A stretch of DNA of 64,000 nucleotides. It comes from Gnetum montanum (lineage: Eukaryota; Streptophyta; Gnetopsida; Gnetales; Gnetaceae). The position numbers and the translations under genes were made by a program. The notes below the pieces were generated by a model. The model made no database searches and was not told where the DNA came from. It saw only the letters and a program-made list of their open reading frames with translations. Position 1 is the first letter of the stretch. Each line of letters opens with the position of its first letter. Positions 43,692 through 56,399 of the stretch are shown in pieces. The stretch covers positions 11,493 to 75,492 of the forward strand of contig MNCI01006866.1 of assembly GCA_015680685.1 (NCBI GenBank), in the 5' to 3' direction.

Positions 43692-44383
43692 ATGAAGCAA
43701 CAACAATAAGAAGCAGGGGCTCTTTGTCTACAAATTTTGAAAGGTCCTCACGCTGGAGAAACTTGCAATGTGAAGCAAACAATTGCGAGAATAAGCTTCT
43801 CAAAATTGGAAGAATCCTTAGAGGAAACACTTTCATCATCAGAGATAGTGACATTTCTTAGAAACATCTCCTCATACAACTTGACTCAAACAAGGTAAAT
43901 GGATACATTCAATCAAAAAACATTAAATTAGTGGATGTTGTTGCATTTGTTTTATTATTTAACTTGACAGTAAGGAAAGGATAAGGAATAATTGGTGGTT
44001 GTTTGTCTTTCACTTTTTTTTTCATATTAGCTATATTAGGAAGAATCTTCTGATACAACTTAATTCTACTTGGAAGTGGGAATTTTAAGATCAAAATACA
44101 TCAAACAACATAATTCTCAATGATTTCATGCTTCCTTCACTTGAGTTCTAGCCTCTACACGATGGTGATGTTATCAAAATTGGGAAAGAAATTGTACTTT
44201 GTGTCAAAATAGCAAGTAAGGTTGAATATGCAATCCCTCCTCCTGATGCCAGAGTGTTAAGAATTGGGAATAAGAGAAAGAAATATGACAAGTTGGGATT
44301 TGAGGAAGACCTTGTGAGAACCAGTGACATTGCTAAGAAAGAGGATAATGATGTTAGGGTTTTAGGAGAGATTATGGGGGGGG
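43692..44383 (+). pseudogene. FHA-domain protein, two exons with intron retained
   Basis: Fragment of a plant forkhead-associated (phosphothreonine-binding) domain protein. A start at 43692 (MKQQQ) leads to ILKGPHAGET, a frameshift near 43785, then KIGRILRGNTFIIRDSDIS and KHLLIQLDSNK, which give the FHA signature G-R and S-x-x-H with a stop in between. A GT donor at 43895 and an AG acceptor at 44075-44076 bound a 182-bp intron. Exon 2 reads WEF, DQNTSNNIILN (the conserved SNG-like turn), PLHDGDVIKIG and IVLCVKI, then a Lys-rich tail (RIGNKRKKYDKLGFEEDLV). Three in-frame stops plus the frameshift make it non-functional. The right end runs into a G run and the 3' end of an L1-type LINE. Resembles the small plant SMAD/FHA-domain proteins. 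Confidence 0.82.
43895..44076 (+). other. Intron of the FHA-domain pseudogene, 182 bp
   Basis: Donor AAACAAG/GTAAAT, acceptor TTGGAAG/TGGGAA. The flanking codons join LDSNK to W-EF at the place expected inside the FHA fold. Confidence 0.75.
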
Positions 44384-44451
44384 GGGCACTTAAGACCCCA
44401 AAAAATAAAGTAAATTAAAAGAAGAAAAACTAGTACAAAAGAGTACAAAAG

Positions 44452-44472
44452 AGAGAGAGAGAGAGAGAGAGG
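44452..44472. repeat. (GA)n microsatellite
   Basis: About ten AG dinucleotides near the 3' end of the L1-type LINE. Confidence 0.95.
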
Positions 44473-44749
44473 AGAAACATTAAAGTAAGAAGGAAAAAAG
44501 GCCAAATAGAGTTGGGAAGGCCTCAATGAGTATATATCTAGACAACCAGAATTGAAAACCTCACCATAGGGAGAGGAGAAAGGGGATCAATTAGAGACTT
44601 GGATAAAAAATAATAGACTAGATAAAAAAGGAGAGAAAAATTCAAGAGCTTGGTTGGAGCATCAACTATTGAACAATGTCTCCTTGAATTGACAAAGGGA
44701 GAACATTAGCAGGAGAGTCTCTTTGAAAAACCACATTACATTGGAACTT

Positions 44750-47700
44750 TCAAATGGTGTGAAGGATAAGGGGTTGAAAGAAACACCAAGTGTAAAGTAG
44801 AGATCCTTGAAGTTGAGGAGTGTCACCAAATAAAGCCTCATCTAGTCCTAGCAAAAAACCTTGTAAATACCTGTCACACCAAGTCCAAGAGTTGTGAGCG
44901 AGGAGACAAGTAAAAAAATAATGGACAAATGAATCGTTCCTATTACAGATAGGGCATTTGGGGTTTAAAACCTCTAAATGAGAGCATTGAACACCCACAG
45001 GTAAACCTTGGTGGACCAAATACCACAAATAATGTTGAATCTTTGAAAGAGTAGGGGTAGTCCAAATCATCTGAATATGTTGCTTTCAAACCTGCACATT
45101 GAGATTAACCTTCCAAAGATGGTTGAATATTGGCCAGATATTAGTAGTAGAATTAATAGGAGAGTATACAATGTTAGAATGATAGGAAAAAATTTGATGA
45201 TAAAAAATCCAAGAAATATCAAGAAAACCATGAAGAGAATTTTGAATAGCAACACTTTTGTTTAAGTTATCCAAAATCTTAAGAAAGGGAGACTTTTGAG
45301 TAGCAATAATACTGTAAAGAAGTTGACACTCAACCCAACTAATCTAATGATTATGAACATGAAGAGATGAAAGGGAGGAGATGCCAAGATTACCCCAGGT
45401 ACTACAAGGACAAGGATGCTTAATAGCCCACGGCTCATTGTTAATGGGAAGCCACCAAGGAGAAATCTTATCAAGCATAGAGGAAGAAACAATAATATTA
45501 TTAAAGTTACAAAACTCATTGATAAAAATTCAAGCCTTCCAAATGTGCTTGATGGAAATGTAACCTAAAATAGTAATACCTTTTGGAAAAAGGATCCAGT
45601 TAAAAATGAGTATTATTCCAATAAATACTACCTTTAGGCTTTCCCATTTGTATGTGCTTAAGGAACAAAAGCTTCCAAGGCTTAGAACTAGATAAGCATT
45701 TAGCCACCCACTTGGCACATAAAACAAGACTCTATTTATAGTAGTTTAGAAGTCCTAATCTATAATTCTCTTTGTAGAAGGTGTAAATGTTCAAAGCAAC
45801 CCAATAGAATCCTTTCCTAGAATGGCTACTATTCCAAAGAAAATTTCTAACAAGTTGGTCAATGCGATGATAAGTGAAAATGCTAGGAGCCCAACATGAA
45901 GAATGATACAAAAGAGTAGCCTGGATAATATGCTTGCAAATAATAAACTTACCAACCATAGAAAATGTTTTCTCCTTCCACTTACCAAGATTTTGTTCAA
46001 TTTTCTTCATGGTAACATCCCATAACATTTTTGAAGATCTAGAAAAAGAAAAGGGAATGCCTAGCAACTTCAAGACATGATCCTTTCGTAAAAATTGCCA
46101 AGACTTAGACAAAGCCCACACTTGAACCTCCTTATTACAGAAGAGAGAAGATTTGAACCAATTAATTTAAGAGCCAGAGAGTCTACAATATTGATCAATG
46201 TGATAAAAAAGATGATCAACAATAACAATGTCATGTTTAATCATAAAAATGAGTTATCTGCAAAATGCATATGTAGTAAGGAAGGAACATTATAATCAAT
46301 GAAAATGCCATGAAGCAAATTCTATTTCTTATCCTTATGAATAGCGTGACTTAAGAAATCTACAGCAAGGATGAAGAGATAAGGAGCAAGAGGGCAACCT
46401 TGCCTAATGGAGCATTCAAGCTTGAAACATTTGGTTAAGCCAACATTAGGAGCCACAAGGGCATTAGCATATGCAAATAGAGTCTCCACCATCCTAATAA
46501 AATTTTTGTTAAAACCATATTTATGAAGGTAGGCAATAATAAATTACCATTCAATTTTATCATATGCTTTGGCATAATCAAGCTTAAGAAAAGAAATGTT
46601 TTGATTGAAATCCTCAACCCGTTGCATACCTTCCCAAGTCACAACAACATTATCAAAAATATATTTTCCTTTGACAAAAATTGTTTGCCCTAGGCTTCTA
46701 AACTAAGGAATAATTGACTTTAATCTTCTAGTAAGACATTTGGCTAGAATGTTATAAATAGAATTAAGGAACGTACAGTGCATCAATTTCCAATCAAATA
46801 GGGATCACCTTCCTTAGGAATAAGATGCATGACACCTCTATTCAACTCAGGTGCAAGAGATCATTGATTAATGGCTTCAACAAAAACATAATAGAGGTTA
46901 GATCCAATAACATCCCAATGATTTTTAAAGAATTCAGTGGGAATGCCGTCAAAACCAGGAGCTTTATCATTGGCCAAGCTAAACACAACAACTTTAATAT
47001 CAGAAAGAGAGATATCTTAAGCTAGAAGATGATTGTGACTCCTATGGGTGATATTAGGTAAATGATCATAATTAGTCAAAAACTCATCTTGATTAAACCC
47101 ATTAGAGACAAAGATGCGTTGAAAATGTCTTACAAGAAAACCATTAACAATATGAGGATTAGACCTAAGATGACCATCCACCTCCATAGAGTCAATAGTA
47201 GGTAAAGTGCCTCTACCTTTTAAGAATTTGAAAAAATATTTACAGGGCTCTCCCTTAACTTTTAACTAGTTAAGAAAACTTTTAATTAGAGTGCTTTTAG
47301 CATTATACATATCCCATTTTTGTTTGACTAAGCGAACATAAGCTAGTTGTTGTTGTAGAGCAACATTAAAAGGATCATGTTGTATCATAGAGTTAAGTTG
47401 TTGAAGTTTAGAATAAATATTTTCCTCATTTTTCCTATGTCTCTTGGCATATTACTTACCCAACCAGTGAGCAAGATTATGAAAACTAAAAGTGACACAC
47501 AACCACCAACCAATCCAACTAGAATTGCCAAGTAGCCTCCTCTCAGCATTACAAAGAGATGTCAAAATACCTTTACCAAAAGGAGTAAGAAATAAAGAGG
47601 TGTTCATATAAAAAAGATCACAATGTTGAGCTAGAGGTTTTGAACTAAATCCAAATTAAGAGAAATTGGAAAGTGGTTTGAGAGGGTAGCATCATGGTGG

Positions 47701-48330
47701 ACAACAATGTGGCTATCATAGTACCAAGAGAAAAAAATTGGAGAGATAAAATTGATCAAGTCTCTCACAAATCCGACTGGTGCCTACCTGGAGCTTAGAT
47801 TAGGTAAACCAACCATCACGGTCAACATTAGAACCTATAGCATCAAAGAGACAAATGTAATCCTTAACATCACAACAAGTAGATAGCTTGTGGTTGGTAA
47901 GTTGAGAAGAAGCTCCACCAACTTTATCATAAGGATGTTCAATTATATTAAAATCACCTCGAAAGAGCCAATGAATGTTAGGTAAATTCTAGAGGAGAAA
48001 TTGCCAAACACCAGATCTAGCATAAATATTGCAAATACCAATAGAACTTGAAGCACCTTGAAGAATAGCCTAAACAATAGAGGTATGCCTACAATGAAAG
48101 GGAGTTTTATTAGACCATGACTTATTAATAATAAGGGTAGCACCACCTTGACCAATAATATGACTAGTAGAGAAGACTATAGAGTCATGCATAATATTGT
48201 TACCTATTACAATAATATCCAAATTAGAAATTTTAACCTCTTGAAGAAGAATAAAGTCAAAAAGGAGAAGTCGAGAGTGAAGAAAAGCATCAACCACCCT
48301 TGTCCGAAGTTTATTGGAAAGACCTCAAAC
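44750..48330 (-). pseudogene. L1-type LINE ORF2: endonuclease, RT and C-terminal zinc region
   Basis: Endonuclease near 48300-47600: LLQGASSSIGICNIYA-like frame, FNIIEHPYDKVGG, RLDQFYLSN, and HHDATLSNHFPI (usual SDH changed to SNH). RT near 46730-46150: KLDYAKAYDKIEW, SIRQGCPLAPYLFILAVDFLSHAI and HFADNSFL (usual FADD). 46121-45732: LLGIPFSFSRSSKMLWDVTMKKIEQNLGKWK, SMVGKFIICKHIIQA, the post-RT region. C-terminal zf-RVT block at 45070-44750: LWYLVHQGLPVGVQC, CPICNRNDSFVHYFFTC. Stops are dense between blocks, so the protein is dead, but the blocks are in the right order and give a full-length ORF2. Confidence 0.85.
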
Positions 48331-48343
48331 ATTCCAGAAAAGA

Positions 48344-49421
48344 TTAACATTTAGAGAAGGGAGAGGAGGCCCCCACCCTATCCATAGAATCAACATTATC
48401 TAAAGAAATGATTTTCATATTGTGACAAATGGAAGTAAATAGATTATTCTTAAGTAAAAAATTATGAGTAGATTGATCAAATTGAAGATTGGGCATAACA
48501 TTGCTAAAGAAAGGGCTACGCCAACGTTTCCTACTAAAAGGAACCATTTGAAAAACTATCAAAATCAATAATAGGGTTCTTTGAAACTTTAGGGACATAA
48601 GGTTGTTTGCCCTTAGCCATTGAAGAAGTTTGAGAAGTTGGATTTCTTGTGACCTTGCTTGAGGAAATGTTCTTGGTTGGGTCCTTGGCATTAATAGGGG
48701 AAACCTTAGAAGCATCAGGAGAAGTTTGTTGTTGCCATCTTTGCATTGCCTTTATTTGCAACATAATAGGACAAGAAATAAACATATGACCCTCCTGGTG
48801 ATAGTAGTAACATGACTTAGGAAGATTGTAAAAGATAACCTTTTGCACATAGTCAATTCCACTCACCTACAAAACAATTTCTCACTTAAGAAAGTCAAGA
48901 TCCACTTCATTCATATAGTGAGTCCTGTGGAGGCCACTAGGTGTACCTAAGATTTTGATGTGCTTGATTGGACCAATGTGAGATATAAGATCCCTCTCAA
49001 CTCTTTTAAAAATTAAAGGGAGATTAGGTAATTCAACAAAGTAAGGAACTTTCTAAAACTCAGGAGAAGTTGGGTTGAAGGAAGGAGTCCACTTGTGAAT
49101 AATTAATAATGCATGGTAATGGTTAAAGACACTAATATTAAGAACTTCAAAGATCATCCTTGTATTAATGAATTCAACAAGCAAAAAAGAATTAGATAAA
49201 TAGAAGGCATGAGAAGCCACCAAACCTTGGTATTTCCAAACTAAATTGACATGATTTAGAAAACTAGAGGAATGAGGCAAATAACCTAGGATTTGGACAA
49301 ATACATACCTGCTAGAAATTTCATGGGTTAAAGACTTAAACAAATCATTGAGTAGTTCATAGTATGGTTGGGAAGAGGTGGAGCCATCACTTGAGGGGTC
49401 ACTAACAAAATTTGGCAGCAT
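48344..49421 (-). pseudogene. L1-type LINE ORF1 (Gag-like, zinc knuckle)
   Basis: On the minus strand: MLPNFVSDPSSDGSTSS start at 49421, the RNA-binding-like part YVFVQILGYLPHSS and WTPSFNPTSPEF, then KVPYFVELPNLPL, SHIGPIKHIKILGTPSGL. A degraded zinc knuckle follows at about 48800: CYYYHQEGHMFISC, where the family has CxxC-x4-H-x4-C (second Cys lost). The Lys/Ser-rich tail runs to about 48540. Three stops interrupt it. Plant L1 ORF1 proteins of this DUF4283/zinc-knuckle type bind the element RNA. Confidence 0.75.
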
Positions 49422-49429
49422 TGCCTGAT

Positions 49430-50060
49430 ATCAAAGAATCACTAGAGTTAGCAACCAATGAATCGTAGCAAACCTAAACAAAAATGAAGTAGCAAAACCA
49501 AAGCTAGTAGATGAGGTAGAGCTGGCATAGAGCAGTAGCATGAGAACCAACAAAAAAATTAAGAGAGGAAAAGCACAATGCAAAAGTAGAAACAACCCAA
49601 TGTGAAGGCAGAGCAGTAGCAGAAGAGAGGTAGAGCGATGGTGGAAAGGCAGTGGAGTGATAGTGGAGTGGCGGTGGACCAGCAGAGGGCAAGGGTGGTA
49701 AAGTGATGGAGGATCTTTGGTAGGGAGATGGTAGAGCAACTACAGAAGGTCAATGGAGCATGAAGCTGCAACGGCATAAAATGACTATATTCTAATAGCA
49801 TGTGCTTGTGTGTGCCTAGCAGAGAAATGACGGACACAGAGATAAAAAAATAGTAGAACGAGGAGGAGGAAAAGACACCAAACATGATGACATGGGTGCA
49901 TGCAGATGATGCAACAAATAGAAAGTAATAAATGTTTTGCTACAATTGCTCAAGAAACACTTGAAATAGAGAGATGTGGAGCAGCAAGCAGCATCGTAGA
50001 GGCATAACAAAGAGCTCAAGAATGCCTAGTGATGGAGCTGCGTAGCAAGGAGATGGATTT
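49430..50060 (-). other. 5' leader of the L1-type LINE
   Basis: Repeated GCAGTGGAGTGATAGTGGAGTGG and GGTAGAGCGATGG on the plus strand, richer in GC than the surroundings. Several overlapping hydrophobic open frames here are low-complexity shadows. It probably holds the internal promoter of the LINE. Confidence 0.5.
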
Positions 50061-52826
50061 TCTATCCATTGAACCATCTTACCAGTCCACCTGTGATCCA
50101 CATTCATACCTGCCTACCTAGATACCATGACATGTCAGTAGCTAGGATTCTGGTTTTGAGAAATATTATGATGCTGTGGCTATGGTTTGATTAGAGGGAG
50201 GAGTGGATTCCAATGCATTTGAATGCTGTAGTCGAGAAGTGCATTATTTAGAACAAGGAAAATGCTGCCAAGTTTGATGAATATGTTCTACAACACAAGT
50301 CATAAGGTGTGATTTGTAGAGCAACATATTTTATCTTTTTATTTGGAGTAGGATGAGATATAGATGTTTAAATTAGTTGTTTTGCTTTAACAATTTTAAA
50401 ATAACTGTTAAAATTTCTTTTTAGCACCCTACATTTTCTTGATTCCAGATGAGACTAGAATTTTTTGGAGGTCTACTACCTATATTTATTAAATTAAATA
50501 TTTGAGTTCCATTTGTATTGTACACTTAGGCTTTCTTTGTTTACATGAATTCTTGAATGTTTAATATCAAAAGATGTTGGGATCATGGTTTCATGAATGT
50601 GAGGGAATTACAAATTTAATGGTGAAATCTAAATAGAATTAAAAAAAAAAAATTGAAAAAAGAAAAGAAAAGAAATGATAGGCTAACATCAATCAAAATA
50701 ATCATCTAGGTAAAGAACCAACCAAAACCAAACATATTTCTAAATATGATGAGTGGATTATACAAAAATAGCAACCAAAGAATTGGGCAACCAAAAATGC
50801 GCTTTAGTTAAGGTAGCTTGAAAATTCTTGAGTTTTTAAGGATTTTGAAGTCAATAAATTTTTACAATTGTGTATTTTATTCTTTTGTTTCATGAGGTCT
50901 ATTTGTTTAAGATATGAAAGAAATCACTGACTTTAGCAAAACTGCATTATCAATGAGTACCTATTCATGCATTGTTGCCAAGAATCTGTATTATTTTCAC
51001 CTTCAAGTAAGATAACCAAATTTAATTAGCTATAATGTAACATATTTTAGTGTAAGTATGTTCTTTAGTAAGAATAGAAAGGGACTCAATTCATGTTTCT
51101 AACCATATATGTTAGTTATGGAATTTGAAATGTTATTATATTAATTGTCATGCTTGGTTGAAGGAAAAGAGTTTCATCTCCTTTTTTCTTTTTAACTCTC
51201 TTTACTAGACATTAGATATTTTTGCTTGAGAATGTATGCTTATACAGAAAGGTTTTGAATTTCAAGATATTGATTCTTACAATTTCATGAGTTTTGAACT
51301 TTTGTAGGGTGAAAATGATTTCTATTTTATTAGAAATTTGAGTTTGGCTAGAGCATTGCAAACATGCAAAAAAGCAATTTTGTATAAATTAGGATTCATG
51401 ATCAAGCCCAACCATCTGAGCTTTAATTAGCTGAACGATGTTATTTAATCTCATCTTGTATGTTCTTATGAATTAGAGGAAATCCATTTCTATCTCTATG
51501 ACTGAGCCTTTATTTGAACTGTAGATATTTCAATTGACATAGAATTCAAAAAGGATGTATATTTCCTAACTGTGTTTGAGCTTGCACTTGAATCGGCTGT
51601 GATTATCAACTACATCACCCACATGTCCAACATTCAACTTGTAAAATCTTTATTAAATATTATATTTTATATGACAAACATATGAACAATGTACCATGCA
51701 TAACTTACATTTTGTTTTTTTTTCACTTGAAAAGCCTTCTTTTACAACATGTTGAATATATATTCTTCAATTGCTTAAGTATGATACTCAACCTTTTGAA
51801 ATTAACCAACGAGGGGTTTTATTTTATTTTATTTTTGAATTTGAATATATGCTGAGTTTTATGAGGCTTCTAAACCGGCTACCTAACTTTTTAAATTGTT
51901 TTATAATTTTTAATATCATACTATTATCAAAGTCGTAGCTATTATATTTGGTTACTTTAATTTATGTGAAAGAGGTTTTCCTTATGGAATCTATTAGACA
52001 AGGCTCTATTACTCAACATGATATTTTCCTCTTTTTGGGAGGTTGTATTATGTCTAGATTATGGAATCTTGCTGTGTACTATCATTTATTTTCAGCAGTG
52101 CTATCAAATTGTTAATATATTTTTGTACTTTCCCAACTTATAACTGCCTTGAGATATAGTGGTACAATGCAAGCTTCTCTATCTTATTGGAGGGAAGAAC
52201 TTCAAGAGTTGTGGAAGTTGCATTGTTTGTGTTCCTTTTTATTTCCTTTACTTCAAATACCGATTCTATTATTTTAGCATATATTAATGTTGGTTTGAAG
52301 AAAATCCTTAGGTTGAATCCTACCAGCCTTCTTGTCCATATATTTATTAAATTAGTCCTAATCCTTTCTGTGCATCAAAATATGATCAGTTTTGCACATC
52401 AAAATATGAACTTTATATGCTTGGATTAACAATTAAATTTGAATTCATATTTAGCATAAAAGGCTTGACCTCTCTATTGAATTAGCTCAATTTTCCATTC
52501 TTCATTATCTGTAAATGCATGATCAGAATGGTTATTAAAAGGTTCATTCCATGATCACTCATACTAAATAAGGTAGATCCTAGGAGCATCTACATATGAG
52601 GTAAATTTTAAGCTTTATGATATATAATCTATTTTTTTAATGATTTGGAAAGTGAACACCTTAATGTGATGATGACTTTGAAATATTGTTTATGACTAGC
52701 ACATTATGATGACTTTAAATGATGACCTTAAAATACCTTTTTATTAGCAAAATAAATTCTTTTTAAGTCTCAAGTCAAGGTTGATCGAAAATAACTTCTA
52801 CCTTTAATTGTTTAAATGGTAAAGAA
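50061..52826. other. No gene or mobile element recognised
   Basis: AT-rich sequence with poly(A) at 50641-50652 and poly(T) at about 51715. Only short frames, such as 52187-52429, which has no motif. This is the longest stretch of the window without recognisable repeat or gene sequence. Confidence 0.5.
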
Positions 52827-53640
52827 TGATGAATCACAATTTTTGAACAATTGTGACATTGGGTACATGATGTCGGGGCTTGGCTTCGACATCGGGTGTT
52901 TGATGTTAGGGCATATATCTTGGCCTATAAATACCAGGCCTAGGAATTAGTTTTTACAATTAGTTTCTGGTCATTTTCTAGTAAGAGTAGTGAATCTCTT
53001 GCCATTTCTTTTTCCTAGTGTTAGAATATTTTTTGAGTGCCCACGAAAGGAGTTTAAGTGTGTATGGTTCTTTGTTTGAGCATTGATGTACTTGAGCACA
53101 ACAGTGTGACGAGAATGCAGCATTGAGAATAGATTAGTATTTTTTTAATGCATTTTACTTTCTTGCTCTTTATTTTAATGCATTTGAATTAAGCGATTTA
53201 TTTTTAGCAGTTAATGAACATGAGCATGACCACTTTGAGCATTCATATAGTACTTGGTAACCTAGCAACACTTAATGTTTGGTAGTCCAACAATGATATA
53301 TGTGTTCAGGATGTGTCTAGGAAAGTGGGCAGTTACTTGTGTTAGGATAGATATACAATAATAAATTAGATTTTAAATTACTCTACTCTTCATTCTTATT
53401 GTAGATGATCAAATCAATAAAATATAAAATAAGAAAAATCATATACCTCAGTTACACTTAAACCATACCCTTCAATCTCACAAGTGTAGTTGGGAAGACA
53501 ACGAACATTCTTAACACCCATTTTACTTCCTAGAAGAGCTAGTGCATTAGATAACTATAGGCCCACAGAATTCGACCAGATCATGCATAACGCCTTAGTG
53601 ATTCGTATGGTTGGGTGTAGGGGTACCTTGCCACTCATTA
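52827..53640 (+). repeat. 5' LTR of element C
   Basis: 814 bp, TGATGAATCAC...CCACTCATTA. U3 carries GACATTGGGT/GATGTCGGGG/CGACATCGGGTG repeats, then CCTATAAATACC, then the GGTAACCTAGCAACACTTAATG repeats, then the shared end GTATGGTTGGGTGTAGGGG. Confidence 0.9.
52926..52933 (+). promoter_or_regulatory. TATA box of element C 5' LTR
   Basis: TATAAATA in TTGGCCTATAAATACCAGG, identical context in the 3' LTR (62194-62201). Confidence 0.75.
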
Positions 53641-53641
53641 T

Positions 53642-53661
53642 TGGCACCATTGTTGAGGATC
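53642..53661 (+). promoter_or_regulatory. Primer-binding site of element C, tRNA-Asp type
   Basis: TGGCACCATTGTTGAGGATC directly follows the LTR. Known Athila-type primer sites read TGGCGCCGTTGCCGGGGATC, complementary to tRNA-Asp. The five differences here are all C-to-T or G-to-A. Confidence 0.85.
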
Positions 53662-53799
53662 TTTTTGTTATTTCATGCACTATCTAGGACCTACTGAAAA
53701 GTATTTAACTCATTGGAACAAACCTTAGAGTCATATCATATTTTACAATACTACAACAAATTGTTAGAGCACATTGTGATTTTTATTCGCTAACTAAAA

Positions 53800-55960
53800 A
53801 TGTCTTCTTCTCATAGGAGCACTTCTCTGCCCAAGAATGATAATGTTTATCCACCAAAGCCTTAATAGTATGAAATTATATATACTTATCCTGATGAGTA
53901 TGTGCTGAACTTCACCTTCATCCTACACCAAGATGAACAAATACGGTGGTGTGACATGGAGGGCAACATTGTGTTGCTGCTTGATCGTGCTGCTCTTGTA
54001 ATGCTCTATCAAATGCTTGCACGATGTGATCTTCAAGACTACCATGGGAAATATATTATGGAAGATGCTGACAACAGAGATTATCACCCCACTAAAGTAG
54101 AACATTTGTGGGACCAACTGCTAGAGCAACACTATGAACTTTCGAAGGGAAAAGGGCCTAACAATTTTCCATTCCTATTGTACCAACAAGCTAGTGGGGA
54201 GCCCTTCTATGGAAAACTCCTCTTGTTGAATTTGGTGATGAAGGTCAAAACCAAAACTTACACTCCATAGTTTACAATCCTGATTTTGGTAATGAGGGAT
54301 CCAATGACAAAGAAGGATTCGAAGGGGCAAGTCAAGATAGGGATGCAGATGGGAAGCAAGATCATGATCGTGGTCACAATCGACAAAGAGGTAGTAGCAG
54401 GCATCATGATGGTGTTGGTTCTCCTTCCTCTTTCCTTCACCATCATCTTTTTCTTCTAGCTTTGACCTTGACTGTAGAAGGTGAGATTGTGATGAAGGTG
54501 ATCGAAATGAATGAAACAATCGATGGGACCAAAATGACCAAAGAGATTGTTGGGATAGACAAAATCAAGGGCGTAGAAGTTCAAGAGAGGCACATCACCA
54601 TGATCAATTGGGTAGTAGAGGGCATCAAAGGAACCATGATCAAGGCCTTGATGAGACTCTATTTGCTACCTAGAGTATGCTTAACATCATAGAGGTAGTC
54701 AGAATTCCAACAAGGCATGTGAAGGATAGTCGAATCAAATGGTTAGACATGACTAATATTCCTCAATTTGAAGGAGGATATAACTCTGATCTACAAAATC
54801 ATCTTCAAGATTTCCAAGATGCATGTGCCTTGTAGAACGTAGAGAATGAGTGGCAAAAATTGAATTTGTTCCCTAGGACACTCATCAAAGAAGTAGAAAA
54901 CTAGTATCAGTCCTTAGAGTTAGAATCTATCAAATGATGAAGTACGATGCTTGAGTTGTTCAATGATAAGTATCAAACATACTTTAGAGTGTCCAACTTA
55001 AGAAAGAAAATCCAAGAATGAAAACATGAAACACACAAACCCTTGGATGCTACCATTGGTTGATACTATGCCTTGATGCACAAATGTCCTAGCCATAGTT
55101 ATTCTCAATTAGTTCAACTTTGCCACATTGTAGATGGGCCTCGTAATGAAATGAGGAAAACCCTTGGTGTCTATGCCAAAGAGAGATTGTTAGAACTAAG
55201 TGCTTGATAGGTACAAAGATTAATAGAGTAGGTAGCTAACAAGGAGGATGAACTAAGAAAAAGAGAAAGTGCAGAAGAGTCCAACTACGATCCTTCCATT
55301 TACAAGAGGAGGTTCGATTCTATGACAGTGAGGAAGAGTCCATATTTGATGAGGGGATGAATAAGAAAGCCTTGCCAGTTCAAAAATTTCAATCTAAACT
55401 TACAACCAAGGTTGATCAATTAAGGGAATCAATGGATAATAGATTCTAAGCAGTTCTCAAGATCACTGAAGAGTCTAAAGAACAAAGTAGTGAGCATGAG
55501 CACAGGAGGTGTAAGGAATATGAACGTGCATATCACAAAGTTAAGGGAAAGATTGCTGTAATAGAAGAGGTTGTGGATAGTGAATTAGATGATGATCGTG
55601 GGTGTGACATTTGTCAGTATGAAAATCCTAAGGGATGTTGCCTTGCTGTGTCACATCTACAGGAGCTTGGGATGTATGGATTACATCCATGCCTTACATA
55701 AAGGCAAACATCTAGAAGGTTATCTTATCCTCAAGGTAATCTTAGGTAGTTCCACTAGCAACAACCGTATTATCCAAGTGGAGCTCCATTGCAACTGTAT
55801 GAATAGAATCAACAGTGGCAACAACTCCAATCATGGGCATTGACATCACTAAGGTAACAATACCCTTACCAGTAGCCTGATCCATATGGTTACCACGTTC
55901 AGCAACCCATGTCTCCATGTGACTCTTCTAGTCACGTTTCTAATTTTCAGCCTCACTACC
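53800..55960 (+). pseudogene. Gag of element C
   Basis: Structural protein. Start at 53800 (MSSSHRSTSLPKND), an N-terminal domain up to about 54268 that includes a 122-residue open piece (LNFTFILHQDEQIRWCDMEG, LLDRAALVMLYQM, HPTKVEHLWDQLLEQHYEL). Then an Arg/Asp/Ser-rich linker (about 54300-54690). Capsid core: WLDMTNIPQFEGGYNSDLQNHL at about 54740, WQKLNLFPRTLIKEVEN, ELFNDKYQTYFRVSNLRKKI, CHIVDGPRNEMRKTLGVYAKE at about 55120-55190. A zinc-knuckle-like CDICQYE lies at about 55603 and the Pro/Gln-rich tail follows. Several stops and frameshifts. Confidence 0.83.
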
Positions 55961-56399
55961 ATCCTTTGAATTATTATTGAACTCCTTCGCCACATGAAAG
56001 AAGGGACACCACCTCTTATCCTTATCCTCCTCTTGTCCCTACACATACTCCTCCTCTAGTTGCATAGCTACCACTTACTTCTCCTATGCAGGGTGAACTG
56101 CCAGCTCAATTGCAACAATGCAATGCTACGAGGGCCATTAATCTACAACCAAATCATCAATTAGAGGGGTCAAATGCCTAATCAAAGGAAAGAACTTTCT
56201 TTTGATCTCATAGTCCACCTAGGCTCTCACATACACTTGCAGTTGGTAACCCTACTCCTACCTCTCCTTCCTTTTTATCAAATTCCTTCGGGCCTCCTTC
56301 AAATCAAACTCTGCCAAGGATCCATATTGTAATGGTTACTCATACTATGTCTAATTGGATCTGTGCAGAAAACTTTCCCAGGAAGTTAGTATATTATGG

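Larger units (their letters stand above)
44384..50060 (-). mobile_element. L1-type LINE, near full length, decayed
   Basis: Non-LTR retrotransposon on the minus strand. 5' end: a GC-richer leader (about 50060-49430). Then ORF1, the endonuclease, the reverse transcriptase and a zf-RVT-like C-terminus. The 3' end on the minus strand is a (CT)n run (44453-44471) followed by TTTTGTACTC repeats and a short GTCTTAAGTGCCCCCC stretch. It lies against the FHA pseudogene. The poly(A) and target duplication cannot be read with confidence. Confidence 0.85.

Noticed and set aside
49431-50019. Hydrophobic, Leu/Ser/His-rich minus-strand open frames
   Set aside because: Overlapping low-complexity frames in the L1 leader, with no conserved motif.
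50061-52826. A host gene in the repeat-free stretch
   Set aside because: No open frame over 80 codons, no protein motif and no splice-linked series of frames.
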